Origin: Limnobacter sp. CACIAM 66H1
Lineage (GTDB): Bacteria; Pseudomonadota; Gammaproteobacteria; Burkholderiales; Burkholderiaceae_B
Assembly: GCF_001601825.1 (NCBI RefSeq)
Contig: NZ_LUJK01000004.1
Coordinates: forward strand, 1 to 64,000
Direction: 5' to 3'
Length of the DNA: 64,000 nucleotides
Under the pieces are notes generated by a model. It did no database searches and was not told where the DNA came from. It saw only the letters and a program-made list of their open reading frames with translations. Each line of letters opens with the position of its first letter. Position 1 is the stretch's first letter. Below, piece by piece: positions 53,471 through 62,431 of the stretch. Made by a program: the position numbers and the translations under genes.

Positions 53471-54592
53471 ATGAACCCAATGAAAGGAAAGCCGTTTGGC
53501 GAGGTGTTGGTGCGTTGGCAAAAACAGCACGGCCGTCAAACCCTGCCATGGCAGCACACGGGAGATGCTTACAAGGTGTGGCTCAGTGAGGTGATGTTAC
53601 AGCAAACCCAGGTGACCACCGTGCTGGGCTATTACAGCCGTTTTTTGCAGGCCTATCCAACCGTTTCAGATTTGGCCGCCGCACCGGAGCAGGATGTCAT
53701 GCAGTTGTGGGCAGGTTTGGGTTACTACACCCGCGCACGCAATTTGCATGCTTGTGCCAAGCAAGTCGTGACTCGTTTCGGGGGGCAGTTTCCGCGCACG
53801 GTAAGCGAACTTGAAAGTTTGCCCGGCATAGGCCAGTCCACCGCGGGTGCAATCGCATCACTGGCCTATGGTGTGCAGGCGCCCATTCTGGATGGGAACG
53901 TAAAACGGGTGTTTTGCAGGTACTACGGCATCGAAGGTTACCCGGAGCAAACCACGATCAAGAAAACTTTGTGGGGAATTGCCGATGCGAACGTGCCAGC
54001 CCAACAACCGGGAGTTTACAACCAGGCTTTGATGGATCTTGGGGCCACCTGTTGTGTACCACGCAACCCGGCGTGTTCAGCTTGCCCCTTGATGGAAAGC
54101 TGTGTGGCCTTGCGAAAGGGCATGGTGAATTTGTTGCCGACACCAAAGCCTAAAAAGGTCCGACCTGAATTGCATTTCCTCAGCTTGGTTGTGGATGATG
54201 AGGAAGGTGGAGTGCTGCTGGAACTACAAACTGACAAAGGTGTTTGGCAAGGTTTGTGGACCACACCTTTTGTAGCTTGCGACAGTCAACTTGATTGTGA
54301 GGGCCTCACCGGAATTGCAACATCCTGGGTTGAACATTATGGCTTGCAGGCGCACCGTGCCGAAATTGAGCGACAGTTGACTGGTTTGCAGGGCCAACCT
54401 TGGCTGGTGCATGAATTAACTCACCGAAAAATGCATTTCAAGGTGTTGCGCCTGACGGTGCCTGGTTCCTGGGCAGCTTGCTACCCAATCAGTGACAAGC
54501 CCGTGCCAAAAATAGTGCACAAATTGCTGGACCAGGCGCGGGTATTAACCCAGGCTGCGGTGCCGAAGCAAAACACTCTCGATCTCGGGTAG
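53471..54592 (+). CDS. mutY: A/G-specific adenine glycosylase
   Basis: Removes adenine opposite 8-oxoguanine. 373 residues: helix-hairpin-helix LPGIGQSTAGAIASLAYG, catalytic aspartate in ILDGNVKRVFCRYY, [4Fe-4S] cluster cysteines CCVPRNPACSACPLMESC, and a C-terminal MutT-like domain (about 235-350). Its last 48 bases overlap the end of rapZ on the other strand. Confidence 0.95.
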   Translation: MNPMKGKPFGEVLVRWQKQHGRQTLPWQHTGDAYKVWLSEVMLQQTQVTTVLGYYSRFLQAYPTVSDLAAAPEQDVMQLWAGLGYYTRARNLHACAKQVVTRFGGQFPRTVSELESLPGIGQSTAGAIASLAYGVQAPILDGNVKRVFCRYYGIEGYPEQTTIKKTLWGIADANVPAQQPGVYNQALMDLGATCCVPRNPACSACPLMESCVALRKGMVNLLPTPKPKKVRPELHFLSLVVDDEEGGVLLELQTDKGVWQGLWTTPFVACDSQLDCEGLTGIATSWVEHYGLQAHRAEIERQLTGLQGQPWLVHELTHRKMHFKVLRLTVPGSWAACYPISDKPVPKIVHKLLDQARVLTQAAVPKQNTLDLG

Positions 54593-55405
54593 TGGATCGG
54601 CGGTAAAGCGTTTGGCCAGTGTCTCGGCCACATACACAGAGCGGTGTTGTCCGCCGGTGCAGCCAATGGCCACCGTCACGTAGCTGCGTTGTTCATTCAA
54701 GTAAGACGGCAACCATCTTCTCAAATAGGTTTCGATGTCGCTGATCATTGGATTGCTTCGATCATCAGCCTGGATGTAACGTTGAACTTCCACATCCTTA
54801 CCTGTCAGGGGACGCAGGCTTTTGTCGTAATAAGGATTGCTCAGGCAGCGCACATCAAACACCAGGTCAGCATCCGAGGGCAAGCCTTTCTTGAAGCCGA
54901 AAGTTTCAAATACCAAGGTGAGTTTGGCCGATTCTTCTTCGACGGTTTCAAGCACCCAGCGCCTCAGCACATTGGGTTGCAGGGCTGAGGTGTCAATGCA
55001 GCTCGCAATGTTTCTGAGGGGCTCGAGCGCTTCGCGTTCCGCATCCACACATTCCTGCACGGTGGCCTGTTCGCCAAGGCGAGCGCTCATGGGGTGGCGT
55101 CGGCGACTTTCCGAGTAGCGCGTGATCAGGGTTTCATCGTCTGCATCCAGAAACAGAATGCGGACATCGGTGCCTTCGGCTTTCAAAGCCTGAATGATTT
55201 GGGGTACATCGATGATGTCCCGCCCTGTGCGTGCGTCGGCCGCAATCGCAATTTGAGAAATTCCCTCGGCGGAGAGGCGTTCAATGACTTGCGGAATAAA
55301 AGAAGGCGGCAGGTTGTCGACGCAGTAAAAATGGGCGTCTTCCAGCGCACGAATTGCGACTGATTTCCCGGAGCCCGAAAGGCCGGTGACCAACACCACT
55401 TTCAT
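54545..55405 (-). CDS. rapZ: RNase adapter protein RapZ
   Basis: 286 residues. P-loop GLSGSGKSVAIRALED, Walker B-like ILFLDADDETLI, then RYSESRRRHP, and the C-terminal domain VAIGCTGGQHRSVYVAE. In enterobacteria RapZ delivers the sRNA GlmZ to RNase E and so links to amino-sugar supply. ATG 55405 starts two bases before the hprK stop boundary. A longer frame to 55696 is inside hprK and is rejected. Confidence 0.93.
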   Translation of the reverse strand: MKVVLVTGLSGSGKSVAIRALEDAHFYCVDNLPPSFIPQVIERLSAEGISQIAIAADARTGRDIIDVPQIIQALKAEGTDVRILFLDADDETLITRYSESRRRHPMSARLGEQATVQECVDAEREALEPLRNIASCIDTSALQPNVLRRWVLETVEEESAKLTLVFETFGFKKGLPSDADLVFDVRCLSNPYYDKSLRPLTGKDVEVQRYIQADDRSNPMISDIETYLRRWLPSYLNEQRSYVTVAIGCTGGQHRSVYVAETLAKRFTADPLPEIESVLLRHRSLG

Positions 55406-55406
55406 G

Positions 55407-56390
55407 TTAATCATGTCCCATGTCCGCTTCCGTGTCAGGGTCCACCTGAAGATGATCGATACCACCGAGTTCGGTGAGCATGGCTTTCTGTTGACGCACC
55501 ATGAATTCGTCCAGCGTATTGATGCCCCGCATCTGCAAAATGGTGTTGCGCACCGCTGCTTCCAGAAGCACCGCGAGGTTGCGGCCGGCCGCCACTGGCA
55601 ATATGGCTTTGCGAATGGGCAAACCCAGCACTTCCTGGAATTGCTGCTCGGTGACCAGGCGTTCCTGGTGTAATTCAAGCGAAGCTTTGCGTACAAGGTG
55701 GACGATCAGTTTTAACCGCATTTTCCGGCGTACGGCCGTTTCACCAAAAATGGCCTTGATGTCGAGCAAGCCTACGCCGCGTACTTCCATCAGGTTACGA
55801 ATCAGTTCCGGGCAGCGTCCCTCAATCAGATTGGGGGCCACGCGCGAGAATTCCACCACATCGTCGGCTACCAAACCGTGGCCACGCGAAATCAATTCCA
55901 GGCCCAGTTCGCTTTTGCCCAAGCCGGATTCGCCGCAAATGAGCACACCCATGCCAAGCACGTCCATGAACACACCATGCATCATGGTGGTGGGGGCGAG
56001 CCATTTGTTGATGTATACGCGCAGAAAGTCGATGATCTCGGCTGCCGACAACGGCGTGGCCAGCAGGGGAATGTTTGATTCGTCGCAGGCGGCTTTTAAA
56101 AGGGCGTGAGGCTGAAATGATTCAGCCACGATGATTGCAGGCGGATCGCCTTCGATAAGCTTGTCAATTTGGTGCTGTTTGCGCTCGTCGCTGATGCGAG
56201 CGAAGTATTCGATTTCCTGGCGACCAAACACCTGGATTCGACCGGGGTGAATGGTGTTGAGGTGGCCCACAAGATCAGAGGAAGCAAAACACTGAAGATC
56301 CAGGTGGCGGTCACCACCATTTAAACCGGCCAGCCAGTCAAGCTTGAGTTTGTTGCGGTTGGCTTCGATCAGTTCTTTCAGTTGCTTCAC
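55407..56390 (-). CDS. hprK: HPr kinase/phosphorylase
   Basis: Phosphorylates HPr at a serine and reverses it. 327 residues: N-terminal domain, then Walker A GESGLGKSELGLELISRG and the HprK/P signature EVRGVGLLDIKAIFGE, then VRRKMRLKLIVHL. It is common in Betaproteobacteria with an incomplete PTS. It sits between ptsN and rapZ, forming a regulatory block. Confidence 0.95.
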   Translation of the reverse strand: MKQLKELIEANRNKLKLDWLAGLNGGDRHLDLQCFASSDLVGHLNTIHPGRIQVFGRQEIEYFARISDERKQHQIDKLIEGDPPAIIVAESFQPHALLKAACDESNIPLLATPLSAAEIIDFLRVYINKWLAPTTMMHGVFMDVLGMGVLICGESGLGKSELGLELISRGHGLVADDVVEFSRVAPNLIEGRCPELIRNLMEVRGVGLLDIKAIFGETAVRRKMRLKLIVHLVRKASLELHQERLVTEQQFQEVLGLPIRKAILPVAAGRNLAVLLEAAVRNTILQMRGINTLDEFMVRQQKAMLTELGGIDHLQVDPDTEADMGHD

Positions 56391-56394
56391 AGGC

Positions 56395-56865
56395 TTAACT
56401 CGCGGGTTGGTAGGGCTCCCAGTTGGCGATCAGTTGGTGAGTGGCGCCGGGGTCGGATTCTGTCATGAGTTTCTCACGGAAATCTTTGTCAGACAGCATT
56501 TGAGCCAGTTCTGACAGTATATCCAGATGATGCTGGTTTGCGCTTTCGGGCACCAGCAAAAACATGAGCAGCTTGACGGGTTGCCCATCAGGGGCATCAA
56601 AAGGGATTGGGTCTTGTACCCGCACCAGTGAGGCAATCGGTTCGCGCAAGCCTTTGATGCGGCCATGCGGTACGGCCACCTGCTGGCCAAGGCCAGTGGA
56701 GCCCAAACGTTCACGTGCAAACAGGCTGTCAAACACCTTGGATCTTGCGATGCCCTGGTTGTTCTCGAACACCAAACCGGCTTGCTCAAACACGCGCTTT
56801 TTGCTGGTGACCTGTGTGTCCAACAATATGTTGGATGGTGGAAGTAGATTTGCGATCAAGTTCAT
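56395..56865 (-). CDS. ptsN: PTS nitrogen-regulatory EIIA component (PtsN)
   Basis: 156-residue EIIA-Ntr phosphocarrier. The phosphorylated histidine is His67 in VAVPHGRIKGL. The family pattern LGSTGLGQQVAVPHG and PVKLLMFLLVPESANQHHL is present. It modulates nitrogen and potassium functions and is next to hpf and rpoN as in most proteobacteria. Confidence 0.94.
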   Translation of the reverse strand: MNLIANLLPPSNILLDTQVTSKKRVFEQAGLVFENNQGIARSKVFDSLFARERLGSTGLGQQVAVPHGRIKGLREPIASLVRVQDPIPFDAPDGQPVKLLMFLLVPESANQHHLDILSELAQMLSDKDFREKLMTESDPGATHQLIANWEPYQPAS

Positions 56866-56925
56866 CGCTGTTGATTCCTGAGACCCGCTTCTAATCGTGG
56901 GGCCGATTATACGCCATAAAAACAG

Positions 56926-56955
56926 AAAAGGCGGACTGAAGTCCGCCTTTTGATT
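56926..56955 (-). terminator. Terminator between hpf and ptsN
   Basis: An 11-base stem AAAAGGCGGAC / GTCCGCCTTTT with a TGAA tetraloop and A/T runs on either side. It would end the rpoN-hpf transcript, so ptsN may have its own promoter. Confidence 0.9.
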
Positions 56956-56975
56956 TTCCCTGAAATTACAGAGGT

Positions 56976-57305
56976 TTATTCAGCTTCTTCGACCACCTGG
57001 TGTTTCATGGGGGTGTGGTTGTGGTTGGTCAGTTTGTCTTTGTGACGCAGTACCTGGCGATCCAGTTTGTCAGCCAGCGCGTCGATGGCTGCGTAAAGGT
57101 TTTCATGACTTGCTTCAGCGTGAATGTCTTTGCCGCGGACGTGCAGCGTAACATCTGCCCTTTGAACCAGCTTGACCACCGAGATGGTCACCGATGCATC
57201 AATGACGTGATCAAAATGCCTTTTCACCCGATCCAGTTTTTCGATGACATAGTTTCGAATTGCTGGGGTAACTTCCAGATGATGACCATTGATGTTCAAG
57301 TTCAT
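56976..57305 (-). CDS. hpf: Ribosome hibernation-promoting factor, short form
   Basis: 109 residues with the S30AE fold: NINGHHLEVTPAIRNYVIEK, then DHVIDASVTISVVK, ADVTLHVRGKDIHAEASHEN. The protein binds the 30S subunit in stationary phase. It lies just after rpoN, the usual order. Confidence 0.93.
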   Translation of the reverse strand: MNLNINGHHLEVTPAIRNYVIEKLDRVKRHFDHVIDASVTISVVKLVQRADVTLHVRGKDIHAEASHENLYAAIDALADKLDRQVLRHKDKLTNHNHTPMKHQVVEEAE

Positions 57306-57345
57306 AAGGTATCTCCTTTCGTTGCTGCGGGGGGAAGCTTTACAT

Positions 57346-58866
57346 TTAAAGCGACTTGCGCATGTTCACCGGGGGTATTTTCAGTGATTCCCGGTATTTA
57401 GCGACCGTGCGTCTTGCGACCACGATGCCCTGTTGACCGAGTAGGTCGGCGATTTGGCTGTCAGATATCGGCTGCTTGGCGTCCTCCGCAGAAATCAGTT
57501 GCTTGATGAGTGCACGGATGGCCGTGCTGGAAGCCTGACCACCTGAGTCGGTGGAAACATGACTTCCGAAGAAATACTTTAGCTCAACCAACCCATAGGG
57601 CGTCAACATATATTTTTGCGTGGTAACCCTTGACACGGTCGATTCATGCAGACCCAAAAGATCGGCAATTTCCCGCAGAACCAAGGGCTGCATTGCGATT
57701 TCGCCGTGATTGAAGTAGCCGATTTGACGTTCTACGATGGCTTGGCTCACCCGTAAAATAGTGTCAAATCGCTGCTGAACGTTTTTTAACAACCAGCGGG
57801 CCTCTTGAAGGTGGGCACTCAATTGGGCACTTTGGCCCCGGTGAGACCGCAAAATCGAGGCGTACATCTCATTGATTCGAATTTTCGGCATCACGTCCGG
57901 GTTCAACTGCACGTGCCACTGGCCGTTGAGTTTTTTGACGATCACGTCGGGCACAACATGATCATCATCGATGCGACGAAAGCGTGCACCAGGGAACGGC
58001 TCAAGTGAGCGGATGATCTGATGGCATGTTTTCAGCATGTCTTCATCCACGTTCAACGCTTTTTTCAGTTTGCTGAAGTCGCGTTGGGCAAGCAAACCCA
58101 GATGGTCGCTGATGATCAGTTGGCAGTTACTGTACAGGCTCGGCTGGCAGGTGATGTCTTGCCGCTGGGCCAGTTGCAGCAACAGGCACTCCGCGGCGTT
58201 GCGCGCACCCACGCCAGGTGGGTCAAAGCTTTGCAGCAGGCGCAAGGCAGCGCTGAGTTCCTCGAATTCCAGGTCGGGCTCATCTTGAAGGGTTTCCCAC
58301 AGGTCTTCAAGTTCAACGGTCAGGTAACCATCGTCGCTGAGGTAGTCAATCAGCCACAGCACCAGGTTTTTGTCTCGTTCGCTGGCCTGTGTCATTCGCA
58401 ACTGGTCGATCAAGTGCTGGTGCAGGCTGCTGTCCGGCGCGGCCAGTTGTAAACCGGGTTTCTCTTCATCCCCATCGGCACTCGCGCCGCTGTTGTCGCG
58501 CCAATCGCCTTCCCAGTTGTCCTGGATGGAGTCGATGGTTTCGCGTTGAACAATTTCTTCGCTTTGATTGTCTTGCTCAGCCTGCTGGTCGCTGACTGGT
58601 TCACTGACTTTTCGGGGGTCGGGTTCGGCCTCAAAGCTGTCGCCCTGAGGCTCGTGCAGTTCACCATTGCTGCTGTCCAGGCTAAGCGTGCGTTCGCCCT
58701 CCACAGCTTCTTCGTCAGCCAGTTCCAGCAAAGGGTTCTCGGCCAGCGCCTGCTGGATTTCCTGTTGCAACTCAAGCGTAGACAACTGCAGCAAGCGGAT
58801 GGACTGCTGCAGCTGCGGCGTGAGCGTGAGGTTTTGTGAAACTTTAAGCTGAAGGGATTGTTTCAT
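57346..58866 (-). CDS. rpoN: RNA polymerase sigma-54 factor
   Basis: 506 residues. N-terminal activator-interaction region ([20 protein letters not shown]), acidic middle (about 60-130), core-binding part, and the C-terminal RpoN box [10 protein letters not shown] plus helix-turn-helix ([15 protein letters not shown]). This is the factor that reads the -24/-12 promoters found upstream of wza and gfcB in this window. Confidence 0.96.
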   Translation of the reverse strand: MKQSLQLKVSQNLTLTPQLQQSIRLLQLSTLELQQEIQQALAENPLLELADEEAVEGERTLSLDSSNGELHEPQGDSFEAEPDPRKVSEPVSDQQAEQDNQSEEIVQRETIDSIQDNWEGDWRDNSGASADGDEEKPGLQLAAPDSSLHQHLIDQLRMTQASERDKNLVLWLIDYLSDDGYLTVELEDLWETLQDEPDLEFEELSAALRLLQSFDPPGVGARNAAECLLLQLAQRQDITCQPSLYSNCQLIISDHLGLLAQRDFSKLKKALNVDEDMLKTCHQIIRSLEPFPGARFRRIDDDHVVPDVIVKKLNGQWHVQLNPDVMPKIRINEMYASILRSHRGQSAQLSAHLQEARWLLKNVQQRFDTILRVSQAIVERQIGYFNHGEIAMQPLVLREIADLLGLHESTVSRVTTQKYMLTPYGLVELKYFFGSHVSTDSGGQASSTAIRALIKQLISAEDAKQPISDSQIADLLGQQGIVVARRTVAKYRESLKIPPVNMRKSL

Positions 58867-58878
58867 GGGGTTTCAGCT

Positions 58879-59635
58879 TTACATCCTGAAGTGTTCGCCA
58901 AGGTATACACGGCGGACATCGTCATTTTTTACAATTTGCTCTGGACTGCCCGAGGCCAGCACCCGGCCGGCACTGATGATGTAAGCGCGGTCACAGATAC
59001 CCAAGGTTTCGCGCACATTGTGGTCGGTGATTAACACGCCGATGCCTTTGGATTTTAAAAAGGCCACAATGCGCTGAATTTCCAGCACAGCGATTGGATC
59101 TACGCCAGCAAAGGGCTCATCCAGCAACACAAACCGAGGTTGGCTTCCCAAAGCGCGGGCAATTTCGAGGCGGCGGCGTTCGCCACCCGAGAGGGAGGCC
59201 GCCAGCGAGGTGCGAATGTGCCCGATTTGCAGATCATCCAGCAGGTCTTCTACTGCCTGATCCACTGTTTTGTCCTTGGGTGGATTGATTTCCAGCACCG
59301 CACGAATGTTTTCTTCCACTGTCAGCTTGCGAAACACCGAGGCTTCTTGGGGGAAGATAGGAAAGACCCGCCCGAGCGCGTTCGTGAATGGGTTGCAAGG
59401 TGATATCCCGGCCTTCCAGGCAAATGTTGCCCTCGTCGGCGCTGACCAATCCCACGATCATGTAGAAGCACGTTGTTTTACCCGCGCCATTGGGGCCCAG
59501 CAGGCCGACCACTTCACCAGTGTCCACATGTAGCGAAACATCTTCAATCACGCGTTTGCTTCGGTAGGCTTTGCGAAGGCTAAGCGCCTGAAGTCGACCC
59601 TGTCCTGTCAAGGTGTGTGCTGGGGTGTTGCTCAC
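58879..59635 (-). pseudogene. lptB: LPS-export ATPase LptB, frameshifted
   Basis: ATPase driving LPS transport with LptFG. Part 1 (59635 to about 59350) has Walker [15 protein letters not shown] and [10 protein letters not shown]; part 2 continues [18 protein letters not shown] with [15 protein letters not shown] and [11 protein letters not shown]. Removing one G from the run of five at 59349-59353 restores [13 protein letters not shown] and one frame of about 251 residues. LptB is normally essential, so this looks like a sequence error. Its start overlaps lptA by four bases. Confidence 0.92.
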
Positions 59636-60213
59636 TTGCTGCTCCCTTTAGGAGTGGGCTCAGGCGTGGGTTCTGTCGCTTGGGTTTTTGGTTTGATCAC
59701 TGCCTGCACGCGGGAAGAGCCACTGCTGTTGGGTGTGCCCACTACATTCAGGAATTCTGTGTTTTGCTCATAGGTAATTTTGGTACCCGAAATTGATTCG
59801 GTCAGCTGACCATTGGTGCTTTTTTGAATGCTGGCTGCGCCAGTCAAGGTCACTACCGATTTATTGCCGTCGAATTCAATGGTGTTGCCGGTGCCGTTGA
59901 TCAACAACACCTCATTTGGCTTGTCCGAATCGCGCTGCTGCTTGAAGCGGGCGGGTTTTCCTTCCACTGTGGCAAACTGGGTTCCATCGCTGCGTTCTGT
60001 CAGAGTCAGTTTGTCGCCGCGAATCACCAGGCTTCCACGCGTTAGCAGTACGTTGCCAGTAAACACGTTCACATTTGACTTTTCGTTGTAAGTCATCTGG
60101 TTGGCATCGATGGTCGTGGGTTGTTGTTTGTCTGATTCCAATGCAAGCGCGCTCAGCCCGAGGGCCAGTGCGGGCGCAGCCAGTGCGAGGGAAATCCATG
60201 AAGAGCGTTTCAT
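59632..60213 (-). CDS. lptA: LPS-transport periplasmic protein LptA
   Basis: 193 residues with a signal peptide (WISLALAAPALALGLSALAL), an OstA/LptA beta-jellyroll core (ANQMTYNEKSNVNVFTGNVL, LTRGSLVIRGDKL), and a charged Pro/Thr tail. It bridges LptC to LptD in the periplasm. Both ends overlap neighbours by four bases. Confidence 0.92.
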   Translation of the reverse strand: MKRSSWISLALAAPALALGLSALALESDKQQPTTIDANQMTYNEKSNVNVFTGNVLLTRGSLVIRGDKLTLTERSDGTQFATVEGKPARFKQQRDSDKPNEVLLINGTGNTIEFDGNKSVVTLTGAASIQKSTNGQLTESISGTKITYEQNTEFLNVVGTPNSSGSSRVQAVIKPKTQATEPTPEPTPKGSSK

Positions 60214-60797
60214 CGTTTGGCCTCTATGCGAAACTTGACCGACCCTTGGGCCGTCAATTCTCCAGTGTCGTTGTTCAGCGTGGCACCTTGTGCTTCAAAC
60301 CGTTGGCCCGGGCGGGTCACCAGCACATTCTTGTCGGTTGAAATTTCATTGGTGATGTTGTCGATTCGTATTTCTTCAGATTTCATGGTGGTCAGCAGCC
60401 CTTCGTTTTGACTGGTCACCACCACGTTGTCCCGCAAGAAAATTTCGTCAGTGTCAAGCAAGTACACACCTTTTTTGGCATTGCCTTTGATCATGCCATT
60501 GCCCGATTCAAACTGTTCCAGTTCGGGCTCGGTAATATTCCACACGTTGCCTTGCGGAATGTGCTCGGCTGCGCTGCTGCGGATGATTGAATATTTATTT
60601 TCAGCAAGGTCATGGCTTTGTACTGAAAAATTGCGCAGGTAGTAATCGCTGCTGGTCGGGTCGCTTTTGCCGCTGGCATTGAACAGGCTGAGTTCGGACT
60701 GAATCGCAAACCAGTATGAGGTGGCAGCGAGTGCGAACGTGAGCAGCAGCGGAATGAACTGCGATATCAGATTGAAAAAAGCCGCAACGGGTTTCAC
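60210..60797 (-). CDS. lptC: LPS-export protein LptC
   Basis: 195 residues: one N-terminal membrane helix (FIPLLLTFALAATSYWF) and a periplasmic LptC jellyroll (about 60-185). GTG 60797 overlaps the kdsC stop (GTGA) and gives the family length; a start at 60851 would overlap kdsC by 58 bases. It receives LPS from LptFG and passes it to LptA. Confidence 0.9.
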   Translation of the reverse strand: MKPVAAFFNLISQFIPLLLTFALAATSYWFAIQSELSLFNASGKSDPTSSDYYLRNFSVQSHDLAENKYSIIRSSAAEHIPQGNVWNITEPELEQFESGNGMIKGNAKKGVYLLDTDEIFLRDNVVVTSQNEGLLTTMKSEEIRIDNITNEISTDKNVLVTRPGQRFEAQGATLNNDTGELTAQGSVKFRIEAKR

Positions 60798-61333
60798 GAT
60801 GCTTCCCAAGGGTTTTGATAGCCGGCTTGGTGACTCAAAATGAAGTCGCACAATTCGCGGGCCGCACCATCGCCAGGTGGACGGGTGTTAATCCAGTTGG
60901 CGGCGTTTTTCATGGCCGCTGGTGAGTGCTGAGTGGTGGCGGCCAGGGCTACCTGCTTCAGCACCGGATAGTCGGGCCAATCGTCTCCGAAAAAACCGCA
61001 TTCGCTCCATTCAAGCCCCAATAGTTGACGTATGTCGTCGTAGGCCTGCAGTTTGGTTTTGCAACCTTGAACCAGTTGGTAGATACCAAGGTCCTTGGCA
61101 CGTTTTTCCACAATGACGCTTGAGCGGGCAGTGATCCAGATCACCTTGATGCCATGGTCCATCAGCAATCGAAGACCCTGACCATCAAACACACTGAAGC
61201 GTTTCATGACCTCGCCTTCATTGCCGAAGTACAGGCCACCGTCAGTCAAAGTTCCATCTACATCAAAGCCCATCAGCTTAATTTGCGCAGCTGCTTGGGC
61301 AGCCGTGGGTTGGCGGTCGGTCAAAGGATCCAT
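60794..61333 (-). CDS. kdsC: KDO-8-phosphate phosphatase
   Basis: 179-residue HAD phosphatase releasing KDO. Catalytic aspartates in MGFDVDGTLTDGGLYFGNEG, VIWITARSS (Thr), and GFFGDDWPDYPVL. Its ATG shares one base with the kdsD stop. It is the second gene of the KDO/LPS operon. Confidence 0.94.
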   Translation of the reverse strand: MDPLTDRQPTAAQAAAQIKLMGFDVDGTLTDGGLYFGNEGEVMKRFSVFDGQGLRLLMDHGIKVIWITARSSVIVEKRAKDLGIYQLVQGCKTKLQAYDDIRQLLGLEWSECGFFGDDWPDYPVLKQVALAATTQHSPAAMKNAANWINTRPPGDGAARELCDFILSHQAGYQNPWEAS

Positions 61334-62325
61334 TACACCACCTTGGCTTCAAACAGGTCATGGAAATTCAGGGCACCGACAATGTGCCCTTGCTCGTCCG
61401 TTACCACCACTTGGCTAATGTGGCTGACCTCCATCATGCGAACCGCCTCTACGGCCAATTTGTCGGGCGAAATGCATTTGGGCGCACTGTTCATGACTTC
61501 ACTCACCAACAAACCTCGCAAATCCAGGCCCTGTTCGATCAGGCGACGCAGGTCCCCATCGGTGAAAACGCCCAATAGTTTGTTGTTGGCGCCGACTACT
61601 GCGGTCATGCCCAAGCCTTTTTTGGTGATTTCCAGTATGGCGCTGGATATGCTGGCCGATGGCGACACAGTGGGAATTCGATCGCCTTTGCGCATCACAT
61701 CGCTGACATGAGTCAGCAGTTTGCGGCCCAGGCTGCCACCAGGATGCGAGAGTGCAAAGTCTTCTTCGCTGAAACCGCGCGCCTTGAGAACCACCACGGC
61801 GAGGGCGTCGCCCAAGGCCAGCGCCGCAGTTGTACTGGCTGTGGGCGCCAAATTCAGGGGGCAGGCTTCCTTTTCAACACCACAATCCAACACCAGGTCG
61901 GCCTGGCGAGCGAGTGCTGAATCGAGTTTTCCGGTCATCGCGACTATTTTGGCGCCCCGACGCGCAATGGCTGGTAGCACTGCCACCAATTCTTCGGTGT
62001 TGCCGGAGTTGGACAGGGCAATCACCACGTCTTCCTGGGTGATCATCCCCAAATCGCCATGGGAGGCCTCAGTGGCATGCACGAAAAATGAGGGAGTGCC
62101 GGTACTTGCAAAGGTGGCCGCAATTTTTTTGGCAATGAGGCCCGACTTGCCCACACCAATCAAGATAACCCGTCCCTTGCAGTTCAGTATGGCGGTGGTG
62201 GCTTGGCTGAACTGCTGATTCAAGCGCTCGGCGAGCGCCGAGACAGCTTGTGCTTCAATGGCGAGCGCCTCCCTGGCCATGGCCAGAAAATCGTGCTTGT
62301 CATTATTCGACGGTGTTTTTGACAT
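61333..62325 (-). CDS. kdsD: Arabinose-5-phosphate isomerase
   Basis: First step of KDO synthesis. 330 residues: an SIS domain (ILIGVGKSGLIAKKIAATFA, broken as VILIGVGKSGLIA; HGDLGMITQEDVVIALSNSG) and two C-terminal CBS domains (SSAILEITKKGLGMTAVVGA and EAVRMMEVSHISQVVVT). It heads the kdsD-kdsC-lptCAB-rpoN block, divergent from a CPA2 antiporter. Confidence 0.95.
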   Translation of the reverse strand: MSKTPSNNDKHDFLAMAREALAIEAQAVSALAERLNQQFSQATTAILNCKGRVILIGVGKSGLIAKKIAATFASTGTPSFFVHATEASHGDLGMITQEDVVIALSNSGNTEELVAVLPAIARRGAKIVAMTGKLDSALARQADLVLDCGVEKEACPLNLAPTASTTAALALGDALAVVVLKARGFSEEDFALSHPGGSLGRKLLTHVSDVMRKGDRIPTVSPSASISSAILEITKKGLGMTAVVGANNKLLGVFTDGDLRRLIEQGLDLRGLLVSEVMNSAPKCISPDKLAVEAVRMMEVSHISQVVVTDEQGHIVGALNFHDLFEAKVV

Positions 62326-62431
62326 GGTAGACCCTGATAGACTTAAGCAACTTTAGTGCTTGAGGCTGTTTTCTTTTCAGGGCAGTATAGCAAAGCGCGT
62401 GCCAATTCTCTTCACTTCCTAAGCATTAAAC

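Noticed and set aside
55406-55696. N-terminal extension of rapZ
   Set aside because: The added 97 residues are a shadow of hprK; the P-loop start at 55405 gives the family length.
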